DNA of 64,000 bases from JAFGAS01 sp963809875 (GTDB lineage: Bacteria; Desulfobacterota; Zymogenia; Zymogenales; Zymogenaceae), in the NCBI GenBank assembly GCA_963809875.1, contig CAWELC010000007.1, positions 558,001 through 622,000 on the forward strand. The letters are read 5' to 3'. The notes under the pieces were generated by a model that was not told where the DNA came from, did not search any database, and worked only from the letters and a program-made list of their open reading frames with translations. Shown in pieces: positions 27,034 to 36,991 of the stretch. A program made the translations under genes and the position numbers. How positions within the stretch are numbered: the stretch's first letter is position 1; each line of letters opens with the position of its first letter.

Positions 27034-27696
27034 TCACAGCTGGACCAGCTTGAGCTGGACCGCTTTTTTGACCGCCTCGGTCCGGTTGGAGGCGGACAGC
27101 TTGGCGAGGATGGCGCTGACGTGGAACTTCACCGTCCGCTCGGAGATGAACAGCTCAAGGGCGATTTCTTTATTCGTCTTGCCCTCCGCCAGGCCGGACA
27201 GCACCTCGATTTCCCGGGTGGTCAGCGGCTCCACGGGCTCATAAGGCTCGCCTACGTGAGCGCCCGCGCTTGCCCGCTGGATGAGCTTCATGGCGACGAC
27301 CGGCTCGAGCAGCGAACCGCCCGCCGCGATGACCCGCACCGCGTTGAAGACCTCCTCGCGCGGGGCACCTTTCAGGATGTATCCCTGCGCGCCCAGCCGG
27401 ATGGCGGTGAGGATGCGCTCGTCGGTATCGTAGGCGGTGAAGACAAGGGTTTTGATGGGGACCTGGGCTTCCCGCAGGCGGGAAAGCACCTCCGTCCCGT
27501 CCAGGCCGGGCATCTCCAGGTCCAGGAGGAGCACGTCCGGGCGGAGGTCGAGCGCCAGGCGGACGGCTTCGGGCCCGGACCCGGCTTCTCCGGCGACCGT
27601 GAAATCCGGCTGGGTGCTCAAGATGGCGACCAGCCCGTCTCGCACGACCGGGTGGTCGTCGGCGACCAGGATGCGGATAGCCGGTTCAGCGGGCAT
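27034..27696 (-). CDS. NarL/FixJ-type response regulator
   Basis: A 220-residue regulator. The receiver domain has ILVADDHPVVRDGL with the acidic pocket, the phosphoacceptor Asp in VLLLDLEMPGLDG, the conserved Thr in TLVFTAYD and the Lys in GYILKG. The output domain is a LuxR-type helix-turn-helix: LTTREIEVLSGLAEGKTNKE, then IALELFISERTVKFHVSAIL. It starts 1 bp beyond the stop of the histidine kinase, so the two form a cognate two-component system. Target genes are unknown; the next gene upstream is the beta-propeller/cupredoxin lipoprotein. Confidence 0.95.
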   Translation of the reverse strand: MPAEPAIRILVADDHPVVRDGLVAILSTQPDFTVAGEAGSGPEAVRLALDLRPDVLLLDLEMPGLDGTEVLSRLREAQVPIKTLVFTAYDTDERILTAIRLGAQGYILKGAPREEVFNAVRVIAAGGSLLEPVVAMKLIQRASAGAHVGEPYEPVEPLTTREIEVLSGLAEGKTNKEIALELFISERTVKFHVSAILAKLSASNRTEAVKKAVQLKLVQL

Positions 27697-27697
27697 G

Positions 27698-28900
27698 TCA
27701 GGTTTCCTGCCCGACGCCCATCGCGCGCGGGACGATGGGGATGGTGACCTCGACCCGCGTCCCGCTGGCAGGGTCACTTTCGATGCGCACCTCCCCCTGG
27801 AGCAGCTTGACCCGCTCGCGCAGTCCGAGCAGCCCATAGCGCCCGGAGGGGATGTGGGCCGGGTCGAACCCCTGCCCATCATCGGTGGTGACCAGGCGCA
27901 CCTGGGCGGGGGTGAACTCCAGCCTGAGGCTGGCGTTCCGCGCCCCGGCGTGCTGGAAGATGTTTGCCAGGGTCTCCTGGGCGACCCGGTACAATCCCGC
28001 CTCGATGCGGACCGGCAGGCGGCGGTTCCCCCCGACGGTTTCAAAGTGGAGGCTGGTTTTCGACCGGGCGTTGTACTCCGCGGCCAGCTTGTCGAGAGCG
28101 TCCGCCAGGGTGCGCCCTTCGAGCGGGGCCGCGCGCAGGTCGAGAACTGACCGGCGGGCCTCTTCCAGGTTGGCCTGGGCCAGCGAGAGCGCCTGGCGAA
28201 TGGCCCCGCGGACCCGGTCCGCCTGTGACTGCGGGCCGGCGCCGGTCTCGAGCAGCGCCTCGGCGGCCTCCAGCTGGAGCGAAATCCCGGCGAAGCCCTG
28301 CGCCAGGGTATCGTGGATCTCCCGCGCCAGCCGGTTGCGCTCCTCGATGGCCCCCATCTGGGCGCTGCGGGCAAACAGGCGGGCGCGCTCGATGGCAATG
28401 CTGAGCATGTCGCCGATGGTGTAGAGCAGGCGCAGGTCCTGCGGGGAAAGCTCGCGCCAGTCGGGGCTGGCGACGTTGAGCACCCCCAGCTTCTTCTCCT
28501 GGGCATAGAGCGGGATGCTGGCATGGTACTTCAGGCCGCGCGTCCCATCCGAGAGCCACTGCAGCCGGCTGCAGGTGACCACGTTGACGTTGGCTGCCCC
28601 CTCCAGGTCGCCGGCCCGGAAAGTATCCAGGCAGTAGCAGGTTCCGCTCATCCGGCGGGGATGGCGGGCGAGGGCCGGCGGGAGGTTGAGGGCAGCCGCC
28701 AGGTACAAATCGCCGGTGTCCTCGTCGAGCAGCCAGATCCAGCCGGTATGCAGTCCGAGCAGCTCGGCGGCCTGGCCCAGGGTGGCCTGGAGGGCCTGGT
28801 CGAGGTCGACCTCACGGTTGAGAGCCTGGGCAATCGCGTTGAGGATGCTCAGCTCGCGGCTGCGCTGCTGGTTCTCCTCATCCAAATCAGTTCGATCCAT
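27698..28900 (-). CDS. GAF-domain histidine kinase, NarL-partner type
   Basis: A 400-residue cytoplasmic sensor kinase. The start ATG 28900 (MDRTDLDEENQQ) follows AAGGATAG. A GAF-like sensor domain (about residues 35-175) contains SGTCYCLDTF and NVVTCSRLQ, with several Cys residues that could bind a cofactor or metal. The dimerisation domain is HisKA_3 type with EERNRLAREIHDTLAQGFAG (His autophosphorylation site). The ATPase domain shows IFQHAGARNASL and DDGQGFDP. No membrane segment is present, so it senses a cytoplasmic or diffusible signal. A TATAAT-like box on the minus strand lies near 28923-28928. Confidence 0.93.
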   Translation of the reverse strand: MDRTDLDEENQQRSRELSILNAIAQALNREVDLDQALQATLGQAAELLGLHTGWIWLLDEDTGDLYLAAALNLPPALARHPRRMSGTCYCLDTFRAGDLEGAANVNVVTCSRLQWLSDGTRGLKYHASIPLYAQEKKLGVLNVASPDWRELSPQDLRLLYTIGDMLSIAIERARLFARSAQMGAIEERNRLAREIHDTLAQGFAGISLQLEAAEALLETGAGPQSQADRVRGAIRQALSLAQANLEEARRSVLDLRAAPLEGRTLADALDKLAAEYNARSKTSLHFETVGGNRRLPVRIEAGLYRVAQETLANIFQHAGARNASLRLEFTPAQVRLVTTDDGQGFDPAHIPSGRYGLLGLRERVKLLQGEVRIESDPASGTRVEVTIPIVPRAMGVGQET

Positions 28901-29133
28901 TTGGACTATCCTTATCCGATTTATTATAGCCCAGTCCCCCATCATTGATTTCACAATGGGCGGGCTCAATTGAAATCGCCGTGGTCAATAAGAATATCCT
29001 TTCACGGACGGCAGAGCCGGTCCCAATGACCCAATGGGCGCACGAAGCTGAGGAACGCCGCGCACGCCGCCAGGATCCTGGCGGCGTGCGGGTGGATCAG
29101 GAGGGTATCAGGCAATCGGTCCAGTGCCCGGGT

Positions 29134-30483
29134 TTATGGGGTGACGGTGATCGTTCCCTGCATAAAGGGGTGGATCGAACAGTGATAAGCATACTGGCCG
29201 GGTTGGGTCAGCGTCAGGCTGAAGCTTTTTCCAGGGTCGATCGTTCCGGAGTTCCACAACCCCTGGTCGCTGGTGACGGTATGGGCGATCGCATCCTGGT
29301 TGGTCCAGGTGAGCTTCTGCCCGGCTTTCAAGGTGATGGATGAAGGCGAGAAGGCCATCCCGGTGATCGAGACCGCGGCGGGAGCCTGTTCTCCGGCTGA
29401 GGCCGGCGCCTGCGGCTGGACCACAATCTTGCGCGGGGCATTCCCGACCGGGATCGTGGCGGTGACTTTGCCGGTTGCCAGATCGACGACGGAGACGTCA
29501 TTCGAAGCTTCATTGGTCACCCATGCGGTCGTCCCCTGGGAGCTGACCGCGATCCAGTGCGGCATCTTGCCGACCGCGACTGTCTTGCTGACGGTCTTTG
29601 TCTTCGGGTCGATGATCGAAAGCTGGCCGGGTCCCTGGCTGACGACCAATGCGGTTTGGCCGTCCGGGGTGAAAAGCGGGTGGTGCGGCGAAGCCCCGAC
29701 CGGGATCTGAGCGATGACCTGGTTCTCCACCGGATCGAGTACCTGGACCGCGTCAACGCCAGCCTGGGTGAAATACAGCGATTTTCCATCCGGGCTGAAG
29801 TTCAGCGCCCGAGGCGTTTTGTCGAGGGGAAGGCTGCCAACCTGGGACTGCTTGATGATGTCGATGATCGCCAGCCCGGCAGCGCCCTGCTTTTGGGCGG
29901 CCACATAAGCGATCTGGCCGTCCGGGCTGATGGCGATATTGTGCGGGCTCGGAACGGGGACCTGGCCAATGATCGCATCGGTGTGGGTGTCGACGATGAC
30001 GACCTGGCTGGTCCCGAAGCCCGCGACGAGCAGCAGCTGCCCATCCGGGGCAAGGGCCAGCCCGTGTGGGGTTTTCCCGACCTCGATCGTATCCACCACC
30101 TTGTCCGTGCTCGTATCGATCACGCTCACCTTAGAATCTCCGTCGCTGCTGACATACACCCGCCGGCCATCCGGGGTGACGACCAGGCCGTGCGGTCCAG
30201 CCGGGACAGGGATGGTGGCTACTATCTGGTTCGTCCCAGTATCCAGCACCTGCACGGTGTTGTCTTTAAAGACGCCGATGTAAGCTTTCGGCTTGGGCTG
30301 AGACTGAGCAGGCGGAGCTGCCGTCCCTGCGGGCGTGGGCGCGGAGGCGCCGGTAACCGGCATGCTCACCGCGGAGGCAGGCGCTGAGCCCGGGTACCCG
30401 CTGCAAGCCGCGAGGAGAAAAGCCATGCCGATTAAAGCGGCGACGGCCATCCGGAAAATCGAAAACAGTCTTTTCTTATTCAT
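29134..30483 (-). CDS. YVTN beta-propeller lipoprotein with C-terminal cupredoxin domain
   Basis: A 449-residue lipoprotein from ATG 30483 (AAGGA upstream; a GTG 24 bp further is less likely). The lipobox is LLAACSG. A Pro/Ala/Thr linker leads to about seven YVTN-type blades, each with the pattern ATIPVPAGPHGLVVTPDGRR or close variants, and spaced xVxVIDTxTxxVV strands. The last 90 residues form a plastocyanin-like fold, with AIAHTVTSDQGLWNSGTI and GQYAYHCSIHPFMQGTI giving His, Cys, His and Met ligands for a type-1 copper site. It probably acts outside the membrane in electron transfer; partners are unknown. It is divergent from the ECF sigma/anti-sigma pair. Confidence 0.85.
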   Translation of the reverse strand: MNKKRLFSIFRMAVAALIGMAFLLAACSGYPGSAPASAVSMPVTGASAPTPAGTAAPPAQSQPKPKAYIGVFKDNTVQVLDTGTNQIVATIPVPAGPHGLVVTPDGRRVYVSSDGDSKVSVIDTSTDKVVDTIEVGKTPHGLALAPDGQLLLVAGFGTSQVVIVDTHTDAIIGQVPVPSPHNIAISPDGQIAYVAAQKQGAAGLAIIDIIKQSQVGSLPLDKTPRALNFSPDGKSLYFTQAGVDAVQVLDPVENQVIAQIPVGASPHHPLFTPDGQTALVVSQGPGQLSIIDPKTKTVSKTVAVGKMPHWIAVSSQGTTAWVTNEASNDVSVVDLATGKVTATIPVGNAPRKIVVQPQAPASAGEQAPAAVSITGMAFSPSSITLKAGQKLTWTNQDAIAHTVTSDQGLWNSGTIDPGKSFSLTLTQPGQYAYHCSIHPFMQGTITVTP

Positions 30484-30647
30484 TTGGAAATCCAATCCTT
30501 TCTTCACAGTTCCCTGTGTTCAAAATTTGTTTTTACTGCCTGGTACATAGCTATAAGACCACAGCACGTCGACTAATATTCCCAAAATTATCAATATTTA
30601 TTGGAAATGGAATAAAATGGCATAGAAATGAGTCCTATCAGGCATGG

Positions 30648-31197
30648 ATGATCATGTCGAAGGAAAGCAGCAACCTTCTCCAGTTCGAACAAACGATCCT
30701 TCCCCACATCGGGGCAGCGTACAACCTGGCCCGCTGGATCACAAGCAATGACCAGGATGCAGAGGATATGGTCCAGGAAGCGACCCTGCGGGCTTACCAG
30801 TATTTTGATGGATTCCAGGGAGGCAACAGCCGGTCGTGGCTGCTCAAGATCGTGCGGAATACCTGTTATACCTGGCTGCGCCAGAACCGGGTTCAAGGAC
30901 TTATCGGTAGAGCTCGATGAGGAGATCAATGACAGCGATACTGAAACCCACAACCCGGAAACCGCCCTCCAGCTGCACATCGACCAGCAGCTGCTGCGCA
31001 AGGCTTTGGAAGCACTGCCGTTAGAATTTCGGGAATTAATCGTAATGCGTGAATTGGAAGGGCTGTCTTACAAAGAAATCGCCCTGGTCGCCAGTATTCC
31101 GATCGGGACGGTCATGTCGCGGCTGGCTCGCGCCCGCCAGCAGTTGAAACGGTGCCTGGTCAGATTAGGCAATGAAGAAGGCTCAAATGGACTGTAA
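30648..31197 (+). CDS. ECF-type RNA polymerase sigma factor (frameshifted)
   Basis: Region 2 reads YNLARWITSNDQDAEDMVQE, then ATLRAYQYFDGFQGGNSRSW and LLKIVRNTCYTWLRQNR. Region 4 reads ALEALPLEFRELIVMRELEG, then LSYKEIALVASIPIGTVMSR. The two halves are in different frames, with the shift near 30897 where LSVELDEEIND should continue. About 183 residues when joined. The start is ATG 30648 or 30654. The gene overlaps its anti-sigma factor by 11 bp, a standard arrangement, and is divergent from the propeller/cupredoxin lipoprotein, a candidate target. Confidence 0.88.
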
Positions 31198-31952
31198 CCG
31201 GGTCAGATTATTAATGCACGGCTATCTCGACGGCGAATTAGACCTGGCCCTTGCGCTGGAGGTTGAAGAGCACCTGAAGACCTGCAGCGCATGCGCCCAA
31301 GAGTATGCCGGGCAGCTGAAGATGCTGTCTGCGATCGCGGAGTATCAAGCCGATCTGGTTTACCCGGTCCCTTCTGGCCTTGGCCAGCGGGTGCGTTCTG
31401 CGGTTCGTAAGGCAAACGGGAAGCGGCCGGTCTGGTCCCAGTTTTCCTGGTGGCAGGCTGCCGCCGCGGCCCTGGTAGTTATGGTCCTGGTCCTGGCAGC
31501 GGGAATAGCCGGCGGCCGGTTCATCCCGCGGCCGGAGAACCAGCTCACCGCAGAGGTCCAGTCTGCCCACGTGCGCTCCTTAATGGCAGGGCACCTGACC
31601 GATGTCGCCTCGACGGACCAGCACACGGTCAAGCCCTGGTTTAATGGGAAGCTCGATTTCTCCCCGCCCGTAGAAGACCTGGCAGCCGAGGGATTCCCGC
31701 TGGTCGGGGGTCGCCTGGATTATATCGACGATCACCCGGTTGCGGCGCTGGTTTACCGGCGGAACAAGCATGATATCAACCTGTTTATCTGGCCGTCCAC
31801 GGATCCGGTGGCTGGCCTGCAGGCCTCGACGTATCATGGCTACAATGTCTACCATTGGAGCCAGTCCGGCATGGATTACTGGGCCGTATCGGATCGTGAA
31901 TACCGCCGATCTGCGCAGTTTTTCCGATCTGGTACAGCAGAAATTCCGATAA
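31187..31952 (+). CDS. Zinc-finger anti-sigma factor (frameshifted near its end)
   Basis: The N-terminal anti-sigma zinc-binding domain has MHGYLDGELDLA and EEHLKTCSACAQEYAG, the HxxxCxxC pattern of ZAS-type anti-sigma factors. A single membrane helix (AAAAALVVMVLVLAAGIAGG) and an extracytoplasmic domain of about 140 residues follow. This domain holds DDHPVAALVYRRNKHDINLF and GYNVYHWSQSGMDYWAVSD. Family members usually end VNxADLxxF; here that ending (VNTADLRSFSDLVQQKFR, stop at 31952) is in the next frame, so an indel lies near 31898. The start at 31187 is preceded by AGAAGG. It holds the sigma factor at the membrane until a signal releases it. Confidence 0.85.
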
Positions 31953-31973
31953 CCCCCGGTGGGCGCCAGCCGC

Positions 31974-32744
31974 TTACTGCACCGTCCAGCCTCCGTCGAC
32001 CAGGAGGGTGGCGCCGGTGATCAGCGAGGCGGCCGGGGAGGCCAGGAACACCACCGGGGCGGCGACTTCCATCGGGTCGCCGATCCGGCCGAGGGGGATG
32101 CGGTTGAGCACGGAGGCGCGGAATTCCGGGTTCTCCAGGTCCGGCTGGGTGCCGGGGGTCTCGATGTACGTTGGAGCGACGGCGTTCACGGTGATGTTGT
32201 AGGGAGCCCATTCCAGGGCCAGGCACTTGGTCAGGTGAGCGATAGCCGCCTTGGTCATGCAGTAGATCGATTCGGTGCGCAGCGCGACGAAGCCGGCCTG
32301 GGAGCTCAGGTTGATGATCCGGCCGGAGCGCTGGCGGATCATCGCCCTGCCGACCGCCTGGGCGGTGAAGAACGTCCCCTTGAGGTTGACGGCCAGGGTC
32401 TCGTCGAAATCCTTTTCATTCACATTCTCGGCCAGGTTAGGGGCTCCGATCCCGGCGTTGTTGACCAGGATGTCGATCCGGTCGAAGCGCTGGAGGCCCT
32501 GGTCGACCGCGGAGGCGATCTCCTCCATGCGGGAAACGTCCATCTGGACAGGGAGGACCTGCCGGCCGAGATCCTGGATCTGGCTGGCGAGCTCCTGGCC
32601 GGTGGACCGGTCGCGCAGCCCCAGGATGAGATCCGCGCCGGCCTGGGCGAGCGCCAGCGCGCAGGCTCTTCCGATCCCGCGGGCGGCGCCGGTGACGAGG
32701 GCCACCCGGCCTGTCAGGGTAAATTCAGGGATTTTCGTGTCCAT
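31974..32744 (-). CDS. Short-chain dehydrogenase/reductase, FabG-like
   Basis: A 256-residue classical SDR. It has VTGAARGIGRACALA (cofactor), VNNAGIGAP, the catalytic Ser in INLSSQAGF, Tyr-Lys in SIYCMTKAA, and a conserved C-terminal GATLLVDGGWTVQ. Proteins of this layout include gluconate 5-dehydrogenases, 3-oxoacyl reductases and sugar-alcohol dehydrogenases, and I cannot choose among them. It converges on the anti-sigma gene (21 bp apart) and has no operon partner in view. Confidence 0.9.
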   Translation of the reverse strand: MDTKIPEFTLTGRVALVTGAARGIGRACALALAQAGADLILGLRDRSTGQELASQIQDLGRQVLPVQMDVSRMEEIASAVDQGLQRFDRIDILVNNAGIGAPNLAENVNEKDFDETLAVNLKGTFFTAQAVGRAMIRQRSGRIINLSSQAGFVALRTESIYCMTKAAIAHLTKCLALEWAPYNITVNAVAPTYIETPGTQPDLENPEFRASVLNRIPLGRIGDPMEVAAPVVFLASPAASLITGATLLVDGGWTVQ

Positions 32745-33088
32745 CTGGTTCCTCCTGGTCCTGGTTCCATGCTGAAAACGCCAGAGATAAATGGTGTTTG
32801 TCGACCCAAATACTACCCCTATTAAAGCACAAGGTTAGGATTTTGCCCGGTCCTGGTGCGATCTTCAGCCCGGCACCCTCCGGATCGTCCGAAAGACGTC
32901 CGCGAATTTCACGAATTCCTCGAACATAATTCGCGAAATTCGCGGAGGCTCTCGTATTAATGATTTCATGGGCAAAACCAGGGATGGAAAGCGAGAGGGG
33001 AAATATGGAAATTGTGGCGAAATAGGGTATACTAGCGCCAGTTCCACACTCGTTTTACAAGATACAAAGAGAAATCGCCGCCCCATAG

Positions 33089-33204
33089 ATCGATCATCAT
33101 AAAACCGGACTGCTGCCGGAGCGCCGCCGGCACCGCAGGGTGTCGCCGCTCGGGCCCCGCGCAGACGGGGCCGTTCACCGGTCGCGGGTTCCGCATCGAT
33201 CCTA
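33089..33204 (+). other. GC-rich structured stretch upstream of the GH76 gene
   Basis: The ends can pair (GATCGAT with ATCGATC). Inside are a strong hairpin GGCCCCGCGCAGACGGGGCC (about 33155-33175) and further GC-rich arms (CCGG...CCGG, GCCGGC). It is unlike the AT-rich intergenic DNA around it. It may be a structured leader or small RNA; nothing matches an RNA family I know. The rest of 32745-33229 holds GCGAATTTCG-type repeats (32905-32943) only. Confidence 0.3.
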
Positions 33205-33229
33205 ACACTCTGGCCTGTATGCGAGGTGG

Positions 33230-34448
33230 ATGATGGCTCTCCGGCTGTTCTCCCGGCGCGATTTCTTGAAGGGCGGTCTGGCGGTCACAGGCGGGCTGTT
33301 AAGCCTGTCTTTCCGCCGGTTTTTTCCCGGGTTAGAAGATAAAATACCCGCTATGGGTGTTCAAAACAAGCCTGAACCGTCGGAATGGGCGGTCCGGGCG
33401 GAAACCACCTTCGATCGCCTCCTGGGCCGGTTTGCCGTCCCCGGCAGCGGCCGCTTTTACAATCACGTCGAAAATCCACCCGGGGAGCGGCCTTACGCCG
33501 ACCTGTGGTCGTATGTGGGGCTGGTCGGCGCGGTGAACGCGCTGGCTGCGCTGCCGGGGAAGCGGGCCGCGTACGAAACCTCCCTGCGCGGCTGCGCTGT
33601 CCGGGCTGGAGGAGTACCTGGATCCCGGGAGCGAACCACCCGGGTACGATTCTTACCTGCGCGCCGAGGGAGGCGGGCAGAAGTACTATGACGACAATGA
33701 ATGGGTGGGGCTGGAGCTGCTGCGAGCCTACCGGCTGCTCGGGGACCCGGCGTACCTGTCCGGGGCGGATGCGGCGCTGCGGTTTGCGTTGAGCGGGTGG
33801 TCGGAGGCGATGGGTGGAGGGATCTACTGGCGGCAGGGGGACGGTGGGACGAAGAACACCTGCTCGAACGCGCCCGCTGCCGTCCTGGCGCTGCTGATGC
33901 ACCAGGAGACGGGAGACGCCAGCTGCCTCGACTGGGCGCTGAGGATCCTCGACTGGCTGAGGGGGCTGCGACCCCCGGGCGGCGGCCCGTACTGGGACAA
34001 CCTGACCCAGGCCGGCACCGGAACGGTGGTCGACCAGCGGACGTTCACCTACAACACCGGGACCGTCATCCACGCCAACGCGCTGCTGTATGCGATCACC
34101 GGAGAGGCGAAATACCTCCAGGAAGCCCGCGCCCTCGCCGGAGCCAGCAGCGATTTCTTCGCTCCCCGGCTGGGCCCGGATCAGCCCAGGCTGTTTCCGG
34201 CGACGCCCTGGTTCAACGCGATCCTGCTGCGCGGTTACCTGGCGCTGGAGGCGGTCGATCCGGGCTCCGGCGGAGCGGCGGTAGAAGTGGTCCGGGAGTA
34301 CCTGGAGCATGCCTGGGGGAATGCCCGCGGGGCGGATGGGCTGTTCGGTCCCGATCCGAGCGGGCGGACCCGGCGAGACGATCCCAACCGCTGGCTGCTT
34401 GACCAGGCGGGCATGGTGGAGCTGTTCGCGCTGATGGGGACGGTTTAA
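33230..34448 (+). CDS. Tat-exported GH76-family glycoside hydrolase (frameshifted)
   Basis: The N-terminus carries a twin-arginine signal (SRRDFLKGGLAVTGGLLSL), so the protein is exported folded. The body matches family GH76 (alpha-1,6-mannanase-like): KYYDDNEWVGLELLRAY supplies the adjacent catalytic Asp pair typical of GH76, followed by GGIYWRQGDGGTKNTCSNAP and RTFTYNTGTVIHANALLYAI. The frame shifts near 33597, where LSGLEEYLDPGSEPPGYDSY resumes in the next frame. About 405 residues when joined. It may cleave mannan-type polysaccharide outside the cell. Start codons at 33230 and 33233 are adjacent, behind GAGGTGG. Confidence 0.8.
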
Positions 34449-34641
34449 GGCACACTACGAAGTTAGGAAATCCATCCGCGAATTTGCAGCGAATTTTGCG
34501 AATTTCACGAAAATTGGATGGGAATGAAATTTTCTCATCATACAGGGACCCTGTATGGAAGAAACCTCCATCTCATCTTTTCGTGAAATTCGCATAATTC
34601 GCGGAAATTCGCGGATGGATTTTTATACCTGCTAAAGCCGG

Positions 34642-35805
34642 CTACCCCGTCCGCATCCTCGTCCGCTGGAAGAGGCAAACCCCTGCCCCAAAATAGAGCA
34701 GCGACAGCAGCAGAAGCGCAGCCATTTCGTAGGTCACCTCGCCCAGGCCGGCGCCGAGGACGAGCACCTTGTTGAGCGCGACCACCGCATGCGTGGTCGG
34801 CAGGATATCGAACGGGCTGACCCCGTGGCTCCCCAGCGTGAACCAGACCGGCCTGGGCAGCGGCAGGATCACCCCACTGAAGAACATCATCAGCATGAGC
34901 GGGAAATTGGCATAGATAAACGCGTCGCTGACCGAGCGCGCAAAGCAGGCGATCAGCAGGCTCACCCCCACCACCGCCAGGCTGGTGACAATCGAGACCA
35001 GGATGGCGACCCACAGCGGCCCCTGGCTGTGGAAGCCCAGCACCGTTGCCACCCAGAAAGTCAGGAGGATGGAGACCACCCCGATCAGCACCTGGGTCAG
35101 GCTGATGCCACCCAGCAGATCGAAGGCGGTCATGCGCGTCATTTGCAGCCGGCGCAGCGTCCCGGCCTCCATTTCCCGGGCGACGGTCATCGCCGCCTGG
35201 AAAACGAGCAGGATCACCGAAAACATCAGCAGCCCCGGGATGTAGCTCTCGAACTCGGTGCGCGCCGCCGAGCCGCCCAGCGCCATCTCGGTAATCTGGA
35301 TGGGCATGGGCTGGTCCACCATCGCCCGGACGTATCCATCCACCCCGGCGCTGGACAGCGCGGCTACCAGCGCGTAAGCCGGCGCGGCCAGATCCCCGAC
35401 CAGCGTCACCGTGGCAGGCCGTTCTGGAAGCCGCCGCTCGACCGCCTCGGAAAAATCCGGCGGGATGACGAGCATGGCAGCCGCCGTACGGTTCTTGATC
35501 GCCGCTTCTCCCGCCTCCTGCGAAGCAGCCAGCTTCACGCGGAGAATCGGCTGCCCATCCGGGTAGGCTATCTGGTTCAGGCTGGCGATGACCTCTCCCG
35601 CCCCGTCGTAGGTCGTCCCGTCCGGGCGGGCGGCGCCCCGGTCCTGGTTCAAGACGAGCAGGTCAAAGGCGGTCGAGCCGCTCCCGCCCAGGAAGAGCCA
35701 GTAGATCAGGATCATCAGCGGCGCGCAGATCAGCACCAGGACCAGCGACCAGACGCCGCGCAGCTGCTCCCGCATGCTCTTGCGAAACACGCTCCACAGC
35801 CTCAT
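34642..35805 (-). CDS. ABC-2 type transporter permease
   Basis: A 387-residue membrane protein. A first helix (VWSLVLVLICAPLMILIYWL) is followed by a large extracytoplasmic domain (about residues 45-200). A cluster of about five helices follows, including PGLLMFSVILLVFQAAMTVA, the conserved amphipathic REMEAGTLRRLQMTRM after it, and GVVSILLTFWVATVLGF. This is the YhgE/YadH-like ABC-2 layout of drug or lipid exporters. Its start overlaps the stop of the ATPase gene by 4 bp. The substrate is unknown. Confidence 0.88.
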   Translation of the reverse strand: MRLWSVFRKSMREQLRGVWSLVLVLICAPLMILIYWLFLGGSGSTAFDLLVLNQDRGAARPDGTTYDGAGEVIASLNQIAYPDGQPILRVKLAASQEAGEAAIKNRTAAAMLVIPPDFSEAVERRLPERPATVTLVGDLAAPAYALVAALSSAGVDGYVRAMVDQPMPIQITEMALGGSAARTEFESYIPGLLMFSVILLVFQAAMTVAREMEAGTLRRLQMTRMTAFDLLGGISLTQVLIGVVSILLTFWVATVLGFHSQGPLWVAILVSIVTSLAVVGVSLLIACFARSVSDAFIYANFPLMLMMFFSGVILPLPRPVWFTLGSHGVSPFDILPTTHAVVALNKVLVLGAGLGEVTYEMAALLLLSLLYFGAGVCLFQRTRMRTG

Positions 35806-36804
35806 TCGCGCAGCCCCCGCCCTGTCAGGGCAATAAAGACGTCCTCCAGCGTGTTTTCGCGCAGGCGGACCTCACCCACCGCGCAGCCGGCCTGCCGGAG
35901 CGCATCCAGGATCGCCGGGAGACTTTCCACCACGCCGCGCGCCTGCACGACCAGGCCCGACCCGGCTATGCGCACGCCGGGCGCGACCCGGGCCGCCGCA
36001 GATTGAGCCGCCTCCAGGCCTGAGCCCGTGCCCGGGCCTGACCTCGATCTCCAGCACATCGCCATCTCCCACCCGCCGCTTGAGCGCCTCGGGGGTATCC
36101 AGCGCCAGGAGGCGCCCGTGGTCGACGATCGCGACCCTGTCCACGACCCGGTCGGCCTCGTCCATGTTGTGGGTCGTCAGCAGGATCGTCTTTTTTCGCG
36201 CCAGTCCGCGAATATAATCGCGCACCATCACCCGGCTTTGCGGGTCGAGACCGGCCTCAGGCTCATCCAGGACGAGGATTTCCGGATCGTGCACCAGCGC
36301 CAGGATCAGGTTGAGCCGGCGCTGCATCCCACCGGAGAGGGTGCGCGCCAGGGCATTGCGCTTCTCCGCCAGACCCATCGTTTCCAGCAGCTCCAGTCCG
36401 CGCTGCCGGGCAGTCCTGCGGGGGACATTGTACATCTCGCCGATGAACTCGAGCTGCTCCAGGCAGGTGAGCGTACCCCATAACAGCAGGCTCTGCGGGC
36501 AGACGCCCATCCGCGCGCGGAGCAGGTCAGAGCGACTGCGCACCGGCTGGCCGTGGAAGAGCACCTGACCGCTATCCGGCTGGAGCAGGCCGCAGATCAT
36601 CTGGATGGTCGTCGTTTTGCCGGCCCCGTTCGGGCCTAACAAGCCAAAGATCTCCCCGGCGCAGATATCCAGCGAGAGCCGGTCAACTGCGGTCAGCGTC
36701 CCGTAGCGCCTGACCAGGCGATCCAGGCGCAGCACCACAGGGCCGGGTTCGGCAGGGTCCGGTCGCGGCAGGTCCGGCGAGGAGATTGCTAAATGTTGAT
36801 CCAT
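35802..36804 (-). CDS. ABC transporter ATP-binding protein (frameshifted)
   Basis: The ATPase of the ABC-2 exporter. Walker A is GLLGPNGAGKTTTIQMICGL, the signature is TLSGGMQRRLNLILALVHDP, and Walker B is EILVLDEPEAGLDPQSR with TTHNMDEADR after it. The C-terminal regulatory part reads VLEIEVRPG and then continues in another frame as AGCAVGEVRLRENTLEDVFI to the stop at 35802, so an indel lies near 36030. Start ATG 36804. Typical of DrrA/CcmA-like exporters. It is divergent from nagA. Confidence 0.88.
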
Positions 36805-36928
36805 TGTTTTCCACAAGAGAACAGGTAGATCAATTGTAAGATCGATCCCTGCCCGGTTCAAGGGTAAATTCAGATATTGATCAAATGGAGAAGCCACAAT
36901 AATGACCGGAAACACACAGTATATTAAT

Positions 36929-36957
36929 TTGACATTAATGATCGGGAAAATTAAAAT
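36929..36957 (+). promoter_or_regulatory. Sigma-70-type promoter of nagA
   Basis: TTGACA at 36929-36934, a 17-bp spacer and TAAAAT at 36952-36957, with AGGAGG at 36980-36985 and the GTG start at 36992. Confidence 0.8.
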
Positions 36958-36991
36958 CTATTAAGATCGTATAAACCATAGGAGGACACAA

